Part shown: positions 44,636-56,202 of the stretch, piece by piece | How positions within the stretch are numbered: the first letter of the stretch is position 1 | Layout of the letters: each line of letters starts with the position of its first letter | Assembly (NCBI RefSeq): GCF_950295315.1 | Contig: NC_080176.1 | Coordinates: 30,697,669 to 30,761,668 of the forward strand | DNA from: Erinaceus europaeus | Lineage: Eukaryota > Chordata > Mammalia > Eulipotyphla > Erinaceidae | Reading direction: 5' to 3' | DNA: 64,000 nt | Program-made: the position numbers and the translations under genes | The notes under the pieces: generated by a model | The model's input: only the letters and a program-made list of their open reading frames with translations | Database searches by the model: none | What the model was told of the DNA's origin: nothing

Positions 44636-44846
44636 AAAAATTTTTTTTGTATTTATTTATTTATTTATTCCCTTTTGTTGTCCTTGTTGTTTTATTGTTG
44701 TAGTTATTATTGTTGTTTTTACTGATGCTGTTGTTGTTGGATGGGACAGAGAGAAATGGAGAGAGGAGGGGAAGACAGAGAAGGGGAGAGAAAGATAGAC
44801 ACCTGCAGACCTACTTCACTGCGCTACCGCCTGTCTCCCCCCCTTT
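44636..44846 (-). mobile_element. tRNA-derived SINE, type A, internally deleted
   Basis: Minus-strand: 'tttattcccttttgttgtcc', 'ggatgggacagagagaaatg', 'cctgcagacctacttcactg' then directly 'cgctaccgcctgtctcccc'. About 100 bases between the body and the head are missing, so most of the tRNA-like part is lost. Confidence 0.88.
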
Positions 44847-44893
44847 TTAAATCTTATTTTTAAGCCAAGTGTATCTTTTTTTCAAAAAAAAAT

Positions 44894-45250
44894 GTCGGGA
44901 GTCGGGCGGTGGCGCAGTGGGTTAAGCGCAAGTGGTGCAAAGCGCAGTGACCGGTGTAAGAATCCCGGTTCGAGCCCCCGGCTCCCCACCTGCAGGGGAG
45001 TCGCTTCACAGGCGGTGAAGCAGGTCTGCAGGTGTCTATCTTTCTCTCCCCTCTCTCTCTGTCTTCCCCTCCTCTCTCCATTTCTCTCTGTCCTATCCAA
45101 CAACAAAGCAACGTCAACAATGGCAATAATAACCGCAACGAGGCTGCAACAACTAGGGCAACAAAAAGGGGAAAAAATGGCCTCCAGGAGCGGTGGATTC
45201 ATGGTGCAGGCACTGAGCCCAGCAATAACCCTGGAGGAGAAAAAAAAAAT
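44894..45250 (+). mobile_element. tRNA-derived SINE, type A-long, well preserved
   Basis: Plus-strand: 'tcgggagtcgggcggtggcg', A-box-like 'tggcgcagtggg', B-box-like 'ggttcgagccc', 'ggggagtcgcttcacaggcg', 'atggcctccaggagcggtgg', 'agcaataaccctggagg', A-rich tail. With the copy at 56213 it is among the youngest SINEs here. Open frames on both strands are translations of the SINE. Confidence 0.95.
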
Positions 45251-45252
45251 TG

Positions 45253-45455
45253 TCACCAGGGTTATTCGCTGCTCCCAACAGCCATTAGAGGGGTCCCCTA
45301 CCCCCAATTTTTTTATGGATAGAGACTGAAATTGAGAAGGGGGGTCAGGAATAGAAAGGAAGAAAGAAACACTTGGAGCACTCATGAGCCCCCTATTCAC
45401 GTGGGGATTGGAGAATGTATGTGCTTTACAAGCTGCACCACTGCCCAGGTCCCAG
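45253..45455 (-). mobile_element. old SINE, type B-like
   Basis: Minus-strand: 'gtcaccagggttattcgctg', 'tggatagagactgaaattga', 'gctgcaccactgcccaggtc'. Diverged. Confidence 0.6.
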
Positions 45456-45554
45456 TTGCCCTACTTTTAATACGTTGATGAAGAATGAACTTGGGGCTTT
45501 AAGAGAATGTCTGATACTACCAAGTGGCCTCCCAGTTTTGTTTTTTTTTAATTC

Positions 45555-45725
45555 TATAAATTTAGTGAAGGGAGTGGGGAAAGTCAATGAAGCATGGCTC
45601 CACCATCCATGGAGTTCCCTTGTACTGTCTGTCCATGGTGCTTCCACATGGTACTGGGGATCAAACTTAGGGTCTCACACACATTAAAGTATGTGCTTTG
45701 CCTGATGACCTATTTCCTGACCCTT
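45555..45725 (-). mobile_element. tRNA-derived SINE, type E
   Basis: Minus-strand: 'gctccaccatccatggagtt', 'tgtccatggtgcttccacat', 'gtactggggatcaaacttag', 'tatgtgctttgcctgatgac'. Confidence 0.7.
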
Positions 45726-45900
45726 TGTCACTCTTTTCATATATAAGAAGTAATAAAGTGTATGTATCTTATTTCTTAACTTTGGATACCATAAATATGC
45801 TGGGAGTCTGTTAAAAATTTACTCTTCAAAAGCTACCTGTCTTCCTTTTTAAATAATATACTCCAGGGTCTCAAGTATGTATTAGATCACTGCCCTGTGT
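45726..45900. other. single-copy noncoding DNA
   Basis: Short AT-rich spacer. Confidence 0.3.
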
Positions 45901-46232
45901 TCATTCTTTATTCCTTTTTTTTGGTCTCCAGGGTTATTGCTGGGGTTACAAGTCCACTGCTCCTGGAGGCTGTTTTTTTCCCTTTTGTTGCCCTTGTTGT
46001 TTATTTATGTTATTGCTGCTGTTGTTGGATAGAACAGAGAGAAATCGAGAGAGGAGATGGAAGACGGGGAGAGAAAGATAGATACCTGCAGACCTGCTCT
46101 ACCACTTGTGAAGTGACCCCCCTGCAGGTGGGGAGCTGGGGGCTCAAACTGGGATCCCTATGCTGGTCCTTGCACTTTGCGCCATATGTGCTTAACCCAC
46201 TGCACTACTGCCTGGCCCCCTCATTCTTTATT
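45901..46232 (-). mobile_element. tRNA-derived SINE, type A-long, with TSD
   Basis: TSD tcattctttatt at 45901-45912 and 46221-46232. Minus-strand: 'ggtctccagggttattgctg', 'tcctggaggctgtttttttc', 'ggatagaacagagagaaatc', 'cactactgcctggccccc'. It has inserted into the tail of the type E SINE to its right. Confidence 0.93.
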
Positions 46233-46360
46233 TATTTTTGAGAGAGGAAGTCACCACAACACCACTCCACTATCCATGCAGCTCTCTTGGTGTCATCCAT
46301 AGTACCTCATACAAAGCAAGGTGTGTCCTAGACCAGGTGTGCTGTCTCTTGGCCCCTCAC
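46233..46360 (-). mobile_element. tRNA-derived SINE, type E
   Basis: Minus-strand: 'ttgagagaggaagtcaccac', 'caccactccactatccatgc', 'gaccaggtgtgctgtctctt'. Shortened relative to the 45555 copy. Confidence 0.6.
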
Positions 46361-46369
46361 ACACCCCTT

Positions 46370-46575
46370 TTTAAAGAAATGTATTTATTATTGGATAGAG
46401 ACAGACAGAAATTGAGAAGGGAGGGGGAAATAGAGAGGGAGAGATATAGAGCCACTTGCAGCTCTACTTTACCACTTGTTCTGGTTTGTTTTTTCCTCCC
46501 TTCCTCTACTCCTTCCTCCACCCCACCCTCTTTGTCTTCCCCTCTCTCCCCGCCCCATCTCCCCCCCCCCCCCCT
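46370..46575 (-). mobile_element. type B SINE fragment and pyrimidine-rich run
   Basis: 46372-46480 reads on the minus strand as type B ('atttattattggatagagac', 'cagctctactttaccacttg'), with the head lost. From 46490 to 46575 the sequence is almost all C/T and ends in C14. Confidence 0.75.
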
Positions 46576-48567
46576 TTCTGCTGCCCTCCTATCCTGACTT
46601 AAAGTCTCAGGCATCAAAGTCTTTTCCATAACCATAATTCTTGACCTGACCTGCTGAAGAATATTAGCAGTAGTACTCCTTGCTGCTATTGCAAGACAAG
46701 TGCCACATAACTATGTGATTAAAAAGGAGGCTTTTCATTATTCCAGCCCCTCCAGTCTCCTGCTAGACTACCCATCGTCTGTCATCACCAGTAGCATCTA
46801 TATGATTTTTGGGGCCCAGGGTAGATAGAGAGTCCTTATTAGAAAAAAAAAAAGAATGTCAAGAGGGCAACAGAGAACATTAAAAAAATGTGGGACTCTT
46901 TGGAGTGTGAGGTCCTGGAAGGCTATAGGTGAGTCCCAAGAAGATGCTGGGCTTGTTCACCATTCACATTTACCATTTTAGGGCAGATGAACTGTGTATT
47001 GCTCCTTGTGCAACACACTGCTGCCTTTGTCCCTTGAGTCTCACTGTATGAAGTGCTGTTTTTCATCTCTTCTAACACCTACTTCTCAGGTTCCTATATA
47101 AGTTGCCACTGGCAAGACAAGTGTTTGCTGAGGGTCTTGCTTTTTCTCATTCTTGAAACTTTTGCCTTCACTGAGATTCTAAGTTGCTTCCTAGAATGTT
47201 TGCTGAATAAAATATTTCAGCCTGAATGCATTTCTTAAAATTAAAGCAGTTTGTGGGCCCCTGGGAATGTAATTGGGTTAAGAGTGAAGTGTTGGAGACA
47301 GTGTTGCCCGGACAGTGTTAGGTGAGGGATCAGGGTTGTTTGAGCAGTACTGGTGTGAGACAGTGTGGGAGCTGAGGTGTGAGACAAATCTGTGACAACT
47401 CTGATAAGTTGTTCTGATCCTTTGTAGTTGATACCATCAGTAACTGCTACCCTTCCTCTGATGACCAGTGTTTTTTTCTTGGATCTCATTGGCCTCTGCC
47501 AATGGGAGGCTTTTACCAAGCCACTTAAGTTCAAATGCTCTGCTAGAAAAATCTCAGGGAAAACTTTGTTTTTGTGTGTGTGTGTTGGTGGTATAAAGGT
47601 GACCATTTTGCTCAGTGGTTAATTTTTAGTTGAGACTAGACATACCTTGGTTGAGTTTGTTCTGGAGGTTTTCCAAAGTTGGATGCACTTGATAAATGAA
47701 GTGACTTTTTAGGCTGAACCTAGGGGTAGCTATGAATTTGAACAAGAGGCCCATGACACCTTTTCATCTTGCAGATGGATGAGCAGTGGGGAGTTTAGAG
47801 GAGTTAAACAGCATATTTAAAGTTGATTTCCATACTGAGTGCTTGAGCTGGCACTGGCTCTTGCTTCTTTTGATGCCTCATTAAATATTTGTTCAGAGTG
47901 TTCTACTCTTACTTTGAGCAATATCACCTGATCAGTTTAATATAATGAAATATACATATTCCCCCATTGAAATTGTTTTGAGGAGTAAAGTGGAATAGTG
48001 TTTAAGACAGTGCCACATACATCATTTACAAAAGAGCCACATGAAAAGAAACTATTGAAATTAATTTTAATAATTTATTTAAATTGACACAAAACTTTAA
48101 ATCATTTTTATATACAATCAATGTGGAAAAATGCTTATTATTTTCAGTGTAGCTATGATGCAGGATAGTACACATGTAAAGTATGTCATTTCTATTTTTC
48201 TCTTCCTTTCTTGTTTTAACTTGTAGTTAGCACATAAGCTTGGTGAGTGGGTATGAGACTAGAGCATGGGAAACTGGAGAATTTATTAGTTCTGGTGTGC
48301 CAGTTGAAGGGGTCAGGTGAGTGCAGAATGATCTAGCATGAACTTACTGCTGTATGCTGGGCATCTGAAGTCAGTGTTTGCCTCCTTGTAGGGGATAGAA
48401 ACCACATTACAAAGCAACATAGGCTCTCAACTTAGGAGACTTTCTAATTAGTCAGCCTTGGCTTTGATCTGTAGACACACAGAGCTTGGTACTGAGTTAG
48501 ACCCTTGGTTCTCTTAGAGGGGGAATTGAGAAGGAAGGTATGGGCTTTTGTATAAGATTGCAATCAA
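46576..48567. other. single-copy noncoding DNA
   Basis: Two kilobases with no young repeat. A weak reverse MIR trace may lie at 47755-47820 ('tcttgcagatggatgagcag'). The open frame at 47241-47606 has no recognisable domain. No RNA gene seen. Confidence 0.4.
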
Positions 48568-48866
48568 CTGGGGGCTGGGCCATGGTGCATGGGGCTAAGC
48601 ATACGTAGTGTGAAGTACAAAGACTGGTGCAATGATCCCAGTTCAAGCTCCTGGCTCCCTACTTGCAGGGGGGTCGATTCACAAGCAATGAAGCAGGCCT
48701 GCAGGTGCCTATATTTCTCTCCCCCTCTGTCTTCTCCTCCTCTCTCAGTTCTCTCTGTCCTATCCAACAACAACAATAACAACAGCAGCAACAACAGTGG
48801 GAAAAAGATGGCCGCCAGGAGCAGTGAATTTGTGGTGCACTCCCAGTAATAACTATGAAGACAAAA
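48568..48866 (+). mobile_element. tRNA-derived SINE, type A-long, diverged
   Basis: Plus-strand: 'gggggctgggccatggtgca', 'aagcaggcctgcaggtgcct', 'ccaggagcagtgaatttgtg', 'ccagtaataactatgaag'. Older than the copy at 44894. Confidence 0.85.
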
Positions 48867-50419
48867 AAAAGACTACAGTCAACTTTCGAAATCTCCTTTT
48901 TGCCCTTTAATTAAGATTTAAGCATCAAGTAGATAGTATAGTCACTTTTTAACCTAGGTATGTCATGGAAACTATCAAATAGATAGCAGAATGACCCCCC
49001 CCACACACACACACACACACATACACACATTTATAGTCAGGTCTGCAGTAAGTTTTAGATAAAGGTTAGTATATATCTGGTCAGCAGGCCATTATTTGAA
49101 TGGAAGTTTTTCCTTCATTTTTCACAAGACGACTTCTTAAAGCTCACTGACAGAATATGGGGAGACAGCCTTGATTAGATTAAGCCAGAGTGGATTAAAT
49201 AAAATGGTTAAAGCCTTTGGAGCCTTTAGCTTGTAGGAGACATCATAATGGCCTTCATAGCGTCCCTAAATCCTATTAGGTCAGTTAATCTTATTGAAGA
49301 ATTTAGGTCTGCATAAAGCAGCATTGCTCTTATACTCTGGTGATCTGTGGCTGTTAAGCCAAATGATAGATATTAACCTCTTTGGAATAGGTTGGTTATG
49401 TTGGTTTTGGCAAATTATTTGGCAAGTAGATACCTGCAGTTGACAGAGGAAACATTCCATGTAGGAAAACAGTTCCCTGGCCTCCCTTTGGCATGGCTAT
49501 TATAGCCAGGGTTTCTTTTGGTCCTGATTTAGGAAAAGAAATCAGAAGAGATGTGTGTAAATAGTTATAAATTTGGCTGCTGTATCATTATGCCCAATAT
49601 GGGGGTGGGTGGGTGGCTAGGTGGGAGCTTTTTTTTTTTTTAACTTTTTCTTACAGCTTTACATAGTTGATATCCATTTTAGAGGTTGTCATTAAGACAT
49701 GTGGAGTATGTATTATGGCTGAGACACTGTGTTAGTTATTGACAGTAAAATAAAGAATTTTGAAATGTGGATGCTTAGAGGCACATTTATTTGTGGTGTT
49801 CTGGCTTGTAGCCTTCCTGTAAGTGTGAGATGGCTCTTGGTCACAGGACACCACTCCCCCCTCTTACTTGTGAGTTTATGGACAGGGAAGATTTTACAAA
49901 GACACATAAATTATGCACATTTTATTATAGATTTATTGTTTTAAAAGGGAAATGCAAGAAATTGAAACTATGCTGCTCTATAGTAAAGACTAAGGTATTG
50001 TGAAAAAAAAAAGCTTCATCTTTGATAAAGGTAGTTTGGTTAGACATGGACACTCTCAAGACCCACGGTGATTAATATATACTGGCTTGGTCTCCAGAGG
50101 TTTAGAAGCTTTTTTCAAGTCATTGAAGAAATAAGTTGCATAGTGTCTCAGCTAAGGAGTTCTCCACTAGGACCCAAAGTAGTGTGGTTCACAAGCAGAA
50201 ATTGAGGCATCTGACGGTGTGGTGTGTCTCCCTGCTCAGAATCACCAAGTGAAGATTCCTACATCCAGTGGACTGAGCTCAGACTCAGACCTGAGTACTT
50301 CCAGTGCTGCTGTGGAGTGGGGACTTCCTTCTCGATAGCTCCTAGGGAACTAGTTAGCTCTTTGTTTTCCTGTTTGGGTTCTGTCTGTTCATAGGCCAAG
50401 AACTGAGTCAAGCTTACTT
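48867..50419. other. single-copy noncoding DNA with (CA)n
   Basis: A (CA)n run lies at 48997-49028 after a C9 run. The interval 49100-49560 is repeat-free. No supported gene. Confidence 0.4.
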
Positions 50420-50757
50420 CTCTTTTTTTTTCCTCCAGGGTTATTGCTCGCCTGCACCATGAATCAACTGTGCCTGTAGGCCATTTTTTCCCCCTTTTGT
50501 TGCCCTTGTTGTAGCCTCCTTGTGGTTATTATTATTGCCATTGTTGATGTTGTTCATTGTTGGATAGGGCAGAGAGAAATGGAGAGAGGAGGGGAAGACA
50601 GAGGGGGAGAGAAAGGTAGACATCTGTAGACCTGCTTCACTGCCTGTGAAGTGGCTCCCCTGCAGGTGGTGAGCCGGGGCTCGAACTGGGATCCTTACGC
50701 TGGTCGTTGCACTTTGCGCCACATGTGCTTAACCCACTGCGCCACCGCCTGACCCCC
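50420..50757 (-). mobile_element. tRNA-derived SINE, type A-long
   Basis: Minus-strand: 'cctccagggttattgctcgc', 'ttgttgtagcctccttgtgg', 'ggatagggcagagagaaatg', 'gcgccaccgcctgaccccc'. Good copy; candidate TSD 'aagcttacttct'/'caaacttacttct' (50412 and 50757). Confidence 0.93.
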
Positions 50758-51229
50758 AAACTTACTTCTTTTAACCTTTGTGGTGTGGCAGCCCTGCCTC
50801 TGTGTCCTGTTAACAAAGACTGAGGAAAATTTAAAGCGTGGGTCAGATGTGTAGTCTGAAGAACAGTTAGAACACATGAATGGTTTTGGTTTGCTTTTAG
50901 AAGAAAAGTGCAGCGAGTCTATTGGATGAAGATAATATCTCTTTCCAGCCCTTCTCTATCAAGTGTATGGTGTTCTTTTCCTGTATAGCACTTGTATTTC
51001 AAGAACTAGGGTCATTGACAGAACACTTCAGAGCATAGCAGAGTACACGTGTCTGAAGTCAGAAATGTAATTTTCTCTAAGTGTAGTAAGAACTGCTCTA
51101 ATTCTTTGTATGTGTATGCACATGCTCACACAACTGTGTGTTTCATGCTCTTTGTAAAAGAACACTCCCTCTTTTAAATTGATTTTGATTGCACATTTCT
51201 CAGGGTTACCTTTATTGAGAAGCAGCTTT
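50758..51229. other. single-copy noncoding DNA
   Basis: Nothing recognised. Confidence 0.35.
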
Positions 51230-51505
51230 TGGGGGACTGGGTGGTGGCACAGCTGGTTGATTGTACATGTTACCATTTGCCAAGGACTCAGGTTTGAGCC
51301 CCTGCTCCCCACTGGTAGGGAGAACACTTCATGAGTAGTGAAGGACTGCAGGTGTTTTTCTCCCGCCCTCCCTCCCTCCCTCCCTTCCTCCTCCTCCTTC
51401 TTCTCCTCCTCCTCTTCTTTTCTTTTCTCTTCTTCTTCTTCTCCTTCTCCTCCTCCTCCTCCTTCTTCTTCTTCCCCTCCCCCTCCCCTCCCCTTCCCCT
51501 GAGGA
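51230..51505 (+). mobile_element. tRNA-derived SINE with (CTT/CCT)n expansion
   Basis: Plus-strand head and body: 'ggactgggtggtggcacagc', 'gactcaggtttgagccc', 'cccactggtagggagaacac', 'gtgaaggactgcaggtg'. The usual CT-rich segment has expanded into a pyrimidine tract of CCT and CTT units (51357-51500). The Ser/Phe/Pro/Leu open frame there is an artefact. Confidence 0.8.
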
Positions 51506-51548
51506 GGGTATATAGGAAAATATTTGATTAAGTACTTTATATTCTTTT

Positions 51549-51732
51549 GTAAAAATATTTTTATAACATTTAAAAATTTTTAAAGATTTTTATTTATTAA
51601 TGAGAAAGATAAGAGGAGAGAGATAAAAAGAAGCAGACATCACTCTGGTACATGTGCTGCTGGGGCTCAAACTCAGGACCTCATGCTTGAAAGTCCAATG
51701 CTTTATCCACTGCGCGACTTCCTGGACCACAG
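51549..51732 (-). mobile_element. tRNA-derived SINE, type C
   Basis: Minus-strand: 'aaagatttttatttattaat', 'gacatcactctggtacatgt', 'ctcaaactcaggacctcatg', 'gctttatccactgcgcgact'. It is bounded by the first and second copies of the local target site. Confidence 0.88.
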
Positions 51733-51748
51733 CACTTTATATTCTTTT

Positions 51749-51886
51749 CTAATTTCTTTTTTTAAATCAGAGTACTGTTCAGTTCTGGCTTATGGTGGTG
51801 TGGGGGGATTGAACCTGGGGCTATGGAGCCTCAAGCATGAGAGTCTCTTTGCATAGTAACCATTATGCTATCTACCTTCCACCCAG
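51749..51886 (-). mobile_element. tRNA-derived SINE, type D
   Basis: Minus-strand: 'cagagtactgttcagttctg', 'gattgaacctggggctatgg', 'agcctcaagcatgagagtct', 'taaccattatgctatctacc'. Bounded by the second and third copies of the target site. Confidence 0.88.
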
Positions 51887-51902
51887 TACTTTATATTCTT
51901 TT

Positions 51903-53195
51903 TATTAAATTTTATTTTTATTTATTTATTTATTTAAAAAAGGAGACATTAACAAAACCGTAGGATAGGAGGGGTACAACTCCACACAGTTCCCACCACC
52001 AGATCTCTATATCCCATCCCCTCCCCTGATAGCTTTCACATTCTCTATCCCTCTGGGAGTATGGACTCAAGGTCATTGTGGGATGCACAAGGTGGAAAGT
52101 CTGGCTTCTGTAATTGCTTCCCCGCTGAACATGGGCATTGACTGGTTGATCCATACTCTCAGTCTGCCTCTCTTTTTCCCTATTAGGGTGGGGTTCTGGG
52201 AAGCGGAGCTCCAGGACACATTGGTGGGGTTGTCTGTCCAGGGAAGTCTGGTCGGCATCATGCTGGCATCTGGAACCTGGTGGCTGAAAAGAGAGTTAAC
52301 ATACAAAGCCAAACAAATTGTTGAACCATTATGAACCTAAAGGCTGGAATAGTGCAGATGAAGTGTTGGGTGGTACTCACTGCAGACTGTTGTGTACTTC
52401 TGCTTTCAGGTATATATTTTGCCTAGTTTATGGATACCTGTGAACATGTGCTCTATCTCAGGGGACCTGGTCTATATCTAGGTTTTGAGACTTTGTTAGG
52501 AATTGAACCACCTGGAATGGATTTAGATAATACTATGAAAGGAAAGGTCTCACCCGAGTAATGAAGGTGAAGGGTCCTCATTCCACACTTGAAGTCTCTG
52601 GACACAGTCTGAAATGAAGCATGCTGGGGTGGCAATTGTTGCGTTAATTAGGTTGCGACCGGCGATGCAATATTATTTGATATGAATTGAGAGAAGCATG
52701 TAGGAAAGTGTGCCCCACTATAAAGTTCCAGGACTGGGGGAAATATAGGCTCTATAGTGGAAATGTGAGGTTCCTGGTGTCTTAGGGTTCAAGAAGACAA
52801 TGGATAGTTATTGTTATAATCACATTATTTGGTAATTGGTTTAACTTTGAAAGGTCCCTTTGTTAGGGTTTGCTGTATAATACCCAGCATCTTATATATA
52901 ACTGTGCCACCGGTTGCTTCTGTTCTACCTGGTCTAGGCTTTTGAGAGAGTCAAAAGACTCAGCCTATGTATTCAAAAGACTCAGTCTGTGTTTTAAAAA
53001 GTTCGAGACATACAATCAATTTTCCCCTCATATTAATTAAATGGTGATTTATATGACTACAGTCTAATAGGAGTGTACATAAACACTATTCCCACCACCC
53101 AAAGACTGTGTCCTGCCACCCCACCCCCCACCCGCCACCCAGGGGAGAAGAATGTCCACCCTCCCCCTCACCACAGGGTTTTTACTTTGGTGCCC
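51903..53195 (-). mobile_element. L1 3' UTR, 5'-truncated
   Basis: Minus-strand, beginning with a T/A-rich tail complement and 'acattaacaaaaccgtagga'. It then runs through the same long 3' UTR as 35545-36870 and 58545-59840 ('cccgctgaacatgggcattg', 'ggtctcacccgagtaatgaa'). It stops just before ORF2 at 'tttttactttggtgccctac', so it has no coding sequence. It is somewhat more diverged than the other two. Confidence 0.92.
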
Positions 53196-53211
53196 TACTT
53201 TATATTCTTTT

Positions 53212-54180
53212 TTAGGTTTTTCTACTTGTGTACTGTACTTACTGAGTCATTGCAGACTATTGTGCTCTTCAATTTTAAGGTATATATTTTCCTTTAACTT
53301 ATGGGTACATGTGCACATATGCCCTGTTCCTTAGGCCCTGGTCTATCTATATCTAGGTTCTGTAACTTTGTTGAGAAGTGCACCATTTTAAAAGGAACTA
53401 GACAGTCCCATGAGTTAGGAAAGGTCTCACCAGAGTATTGGAGCTGGAAGGCTGACATCCTAGGCCTGATGTCTGGACAGAGTCCAAAGTGAAACATGTC
53501 AAGGTGGCACTGGTTGCTATGTTTTGGTTAAGATCAGCAGATGCAGTATCAAATGGTTTATTTGGGTCAAGAGAAACATGAAGGTAAATGAGCAAAGCAC
53601 TAGGGGTTCCAGGACTGGGAGATATTGTTGAGAGTGAGGAAGGTTCCTTGCTGTCTTAAGAGTTTAAGGAGGCAATAGATAATTATTATTATTATAACCA
53701 AGTTATTTGGGAACTTGGTTTACTTTGAAAATACCGTGGTTAGGATTTACTGTACCATATAAGACTCTATCTTATATGCTGACAGGACCAGTTGCTTCTA
53801 GTCTTTCTGGTCTAAGATTATAAATGATATAATATTTCAAAAAAAGTTATTACGAGAAATGCAATAACAATTTAACCCCATTATTAAAATTCAGTCAGTT
53901 TACTAATCTGAAACCTGAAGTGCTTAAAAGAATATATACTCAGAACTGAGATCTATGCATTTAAGACCTCACAACATTCAATCTGTTTTTCCCCCTCATA
54001 TTGATTAGTGATTTATAAGAGTATAAGTTAAGGGCAACAAAAGAGAATAAATATTCAAAAATTTTAAAGAAAGAGTGTAAGTTAATTAGGAGTGTATATT
54101 AACATCATTCCTGCCACCAAAGGTCTGTCACTACCTCCACCCCCCTATAGTGGAACTGGAAATTACTCCTCCCGAGTTTT
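53212..54180 (-). mobile_element. older L1 3' UTR
   Basis: A second, older copy of the same 3' UTR lineage: 'aggtatatattttcctttaa', 'ggaaaggtctcaccagagta', 'aaacatgtcaaggtggcact', 'tttactttgaaaataccgtg' parallel 52404-52860. The young L1 inserted directly at its end. A 40-base SINE tail has inserted at 54032. Confidence 0.8.
54018..54085 (+). mobile_element. 40-base SINE-tail insertion with TSD
   Basis: agagtataagttaa (54018-54031) and agagtgtaagttaa (54072-54085) flank 40 bases beginning gggcaacaaaagagaataaa and ending in A-rich sequence. That insert is only the last bases of a type A SINE, so reverse transcription stopped almost at once. One mismatch in the TSD. Confidence 0.88.
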
Positions 54181-55217
54181 TTTTTTTCTTTTTTCTTTGT
54201 TTCAACACTCCAAACATAGTCCAATTCAGTACAGGTACTTTGTATATACATTGGTCCCACATAATGTCCTTTCCTTATGGATGGGAATGCTGAAACATAG
54301 GTTAATTAGCTTGCTTGAGATTTTATAGATTTGAGCAAACCCCCCTCCCCCCCAAAAGTTTCACACCCATATCTGTCTAATTTCAGCCTTTTAGTGGTTT
54401 ATACCATTCCAATTTCTTTGTGTTTGTTTCTTGGAGGCTTCATATTGAAAAACCATGTATATCTAATTATACCATTTTGTGAATATAGCTCTTCCCATTT
54501 TCACCAGGTGTCTCTCTCATGCTTGTTACTCTGTATAACATCTTTGCTTCTGTGAGTTTCCGATGTCTCTAGATTTCAACCATATAGATCAGTATCAAAT
54601 TGATCTCACTACTTAGAGAGACTTAGGTAGGAGATAAGAACTAACATGTCTTGCAAAGCCAGTGACCTTGACCTAATTAAAACACTAAATCTGATATGGA
54701 GGTATGTATGTGTCCCCTCCTTCTCTCAGACACTCCAGAGGACTCTAAAAGGAGACATTAAGAAACAACATTCCAGGCTTAGAGCCTCCCCACATTCCTT
54801 GGGTTCTGGTGGAGGACTTCTTGGCAGTGTTCAAAGAAGCCTGTGTTTCCCTATTAGTTTTCTATCCTGGGCCACCTGCTTTCCTCGTCCTTGCTGTTTT
54901 CCTATTGTGCCAGTATGGCTGGTGCTCCTGGGGCTTTTTACAATGTCTTTTATCATTTATTATCACTGAGTTTTTACTCAGGAATGTTCAGATTTTGATG
55001 TTTGACACGGTTACAGACTTGTATTTATCTGTGTTTATTATGTTGACTCTGGACCTTTTTGGACTTTATAATAGCAACCTCCAGGACAGTAAAAACAAAA
55101 CCAAACAAATTCTAGGCTACACCAACAGGCAGAGAGTATGATAAAAATCAGTTACTGACATCTCAGGAGGAAGATCCTAACTGTTGATGAATTTTGAATT
55201 TACTTATTTGGGGGCAT
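54181..55217. other. noncoding DNA with a possible MIR trace
   Basis: Around 54265-54345 'ggatgggaatgctgaaacat' and 'attagcttgcttgagatttt' fit reverse MIR weakly. Two overlapping open frames at 54646-55141 have no recognisable domain and no splice or promoter support. Confidence 0.4.
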
Positions 55218-55425
55218 GACTCTTTAAAAAATATTTATTTATTTATTTGATAGAGGCAGACAGAAATTGAGGGGGGGAGATAAAGGAGAGAGAGACACCT
55301 GCAGCCCTGCTTCACCACTCATGAAGCTTTCCCTCTGCAGGTGGTAGGGACCAGGGTCTTGAACCTGGGTCCTTGCACACTGTAATATGAGCACTTAGCC
55401 AGGTGTGTCACCACCGGGATCCTGA
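55218..55425 (-). mobile_element. tRNA-derived SINE, type B
   Basis: Minus-strand: 'atttatttatttgatagagg', 'ctgcagccctgcttcaccac', 'tagccaggtgtgtcaccacc'. Confidence 0.88.
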
Positions 55426-56202
55426 GGGGACATGACTAATGTCAATGAGAAGTTCATTTTGGAAAAGGTGCTGATGTGTATGTGGCTGTTGTAAAGATAG
55501 TGTTGAACCAAGGCAAAGGAGTTGTGCATTTCCACCTTTTAACCTTCATTATACAGGGAACATAGGAAACTCCACTGAAAAGTGAGAAGCCTGCAAATCA
55601 AAGTAGTTAGACCACATCTGGGGGAAAGCCTATGTCCTACATGGCTGAGATTTGGAAAGTTTATTGTTCCTGCTTGTAGAAAATTCTGCGGAGAGTTCTA
55701 TACATGTAGCCAATCCTTTTGATCTCTACAAAAAATAAAGTAGACTCTAGAGAGCAATGAAAACTGCAAGATGGGGAGGCACGGAGATTCAGAAAGACCT
55801 TTTCTTGAGGGTGATTTTGCCTTATCAAAATATTTTGAAAATTATAAAGAAAAGAGAGCAAGATATTTTAGAAAAGAAAAAACCTTCAAGGTTTTAATTT
55901 GAAAAGTGAAAGGTCTGTCCTTTCAACAGTGGTTCTTTGATACGCTAGGGTGGTTGCTGGAGATGAAGTGGAATATTTGAAACCTGACTTTCTACTGCAC
56001 CTTCTGGTTATCAATCTCAACTCTTTAGTACTTGAGCCATCTGCTGCAAGTTGTTTTTTGAATCACATGACCTGCTTCTGCAAATAAATTGAACTACTAC
56101 TGTGATCCTTTTTTTTAACCTTCTGGGTGAAAGGTACATAGCCACAGGAAAGAAACATTGCTGTCTCCATTCCCATTGTGCTCTCATGGTTTCTTTTCTT
56201 TT
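55426..56202. other. single-copy noncoding DNA
   Basis: No repeat or gene recognised. Confidence 0.4.

Larger units (their letters stand above)
51533..53211. repeat. serial-insertion cluster with four copies of one target site
   Basis: tactttatattctttt or a one-base variant occurs at 51533-51548, 51733-51748, 51887-51902 and 53196-53211. The intervals between are a type C SINE, a type D SINE and an L1, all on the minus strand. Three separate insertions therefore used the same A/T-rich target or duplicated one another's flank. Confidence 0.92.

Noticed and set aside
44882..45400. 172-codon open frame
   Set aside because: Reverse translation of the type A-long SINE and its neighbours, not a conserved protein.
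54646..55141. Two overlapping hydrophobic open frames of 107 and 110 codons
   Set aside because: Different frames over the same bases, no domain recognised, no splice sites or promoter; both likely chance in non-repetitive DNA.
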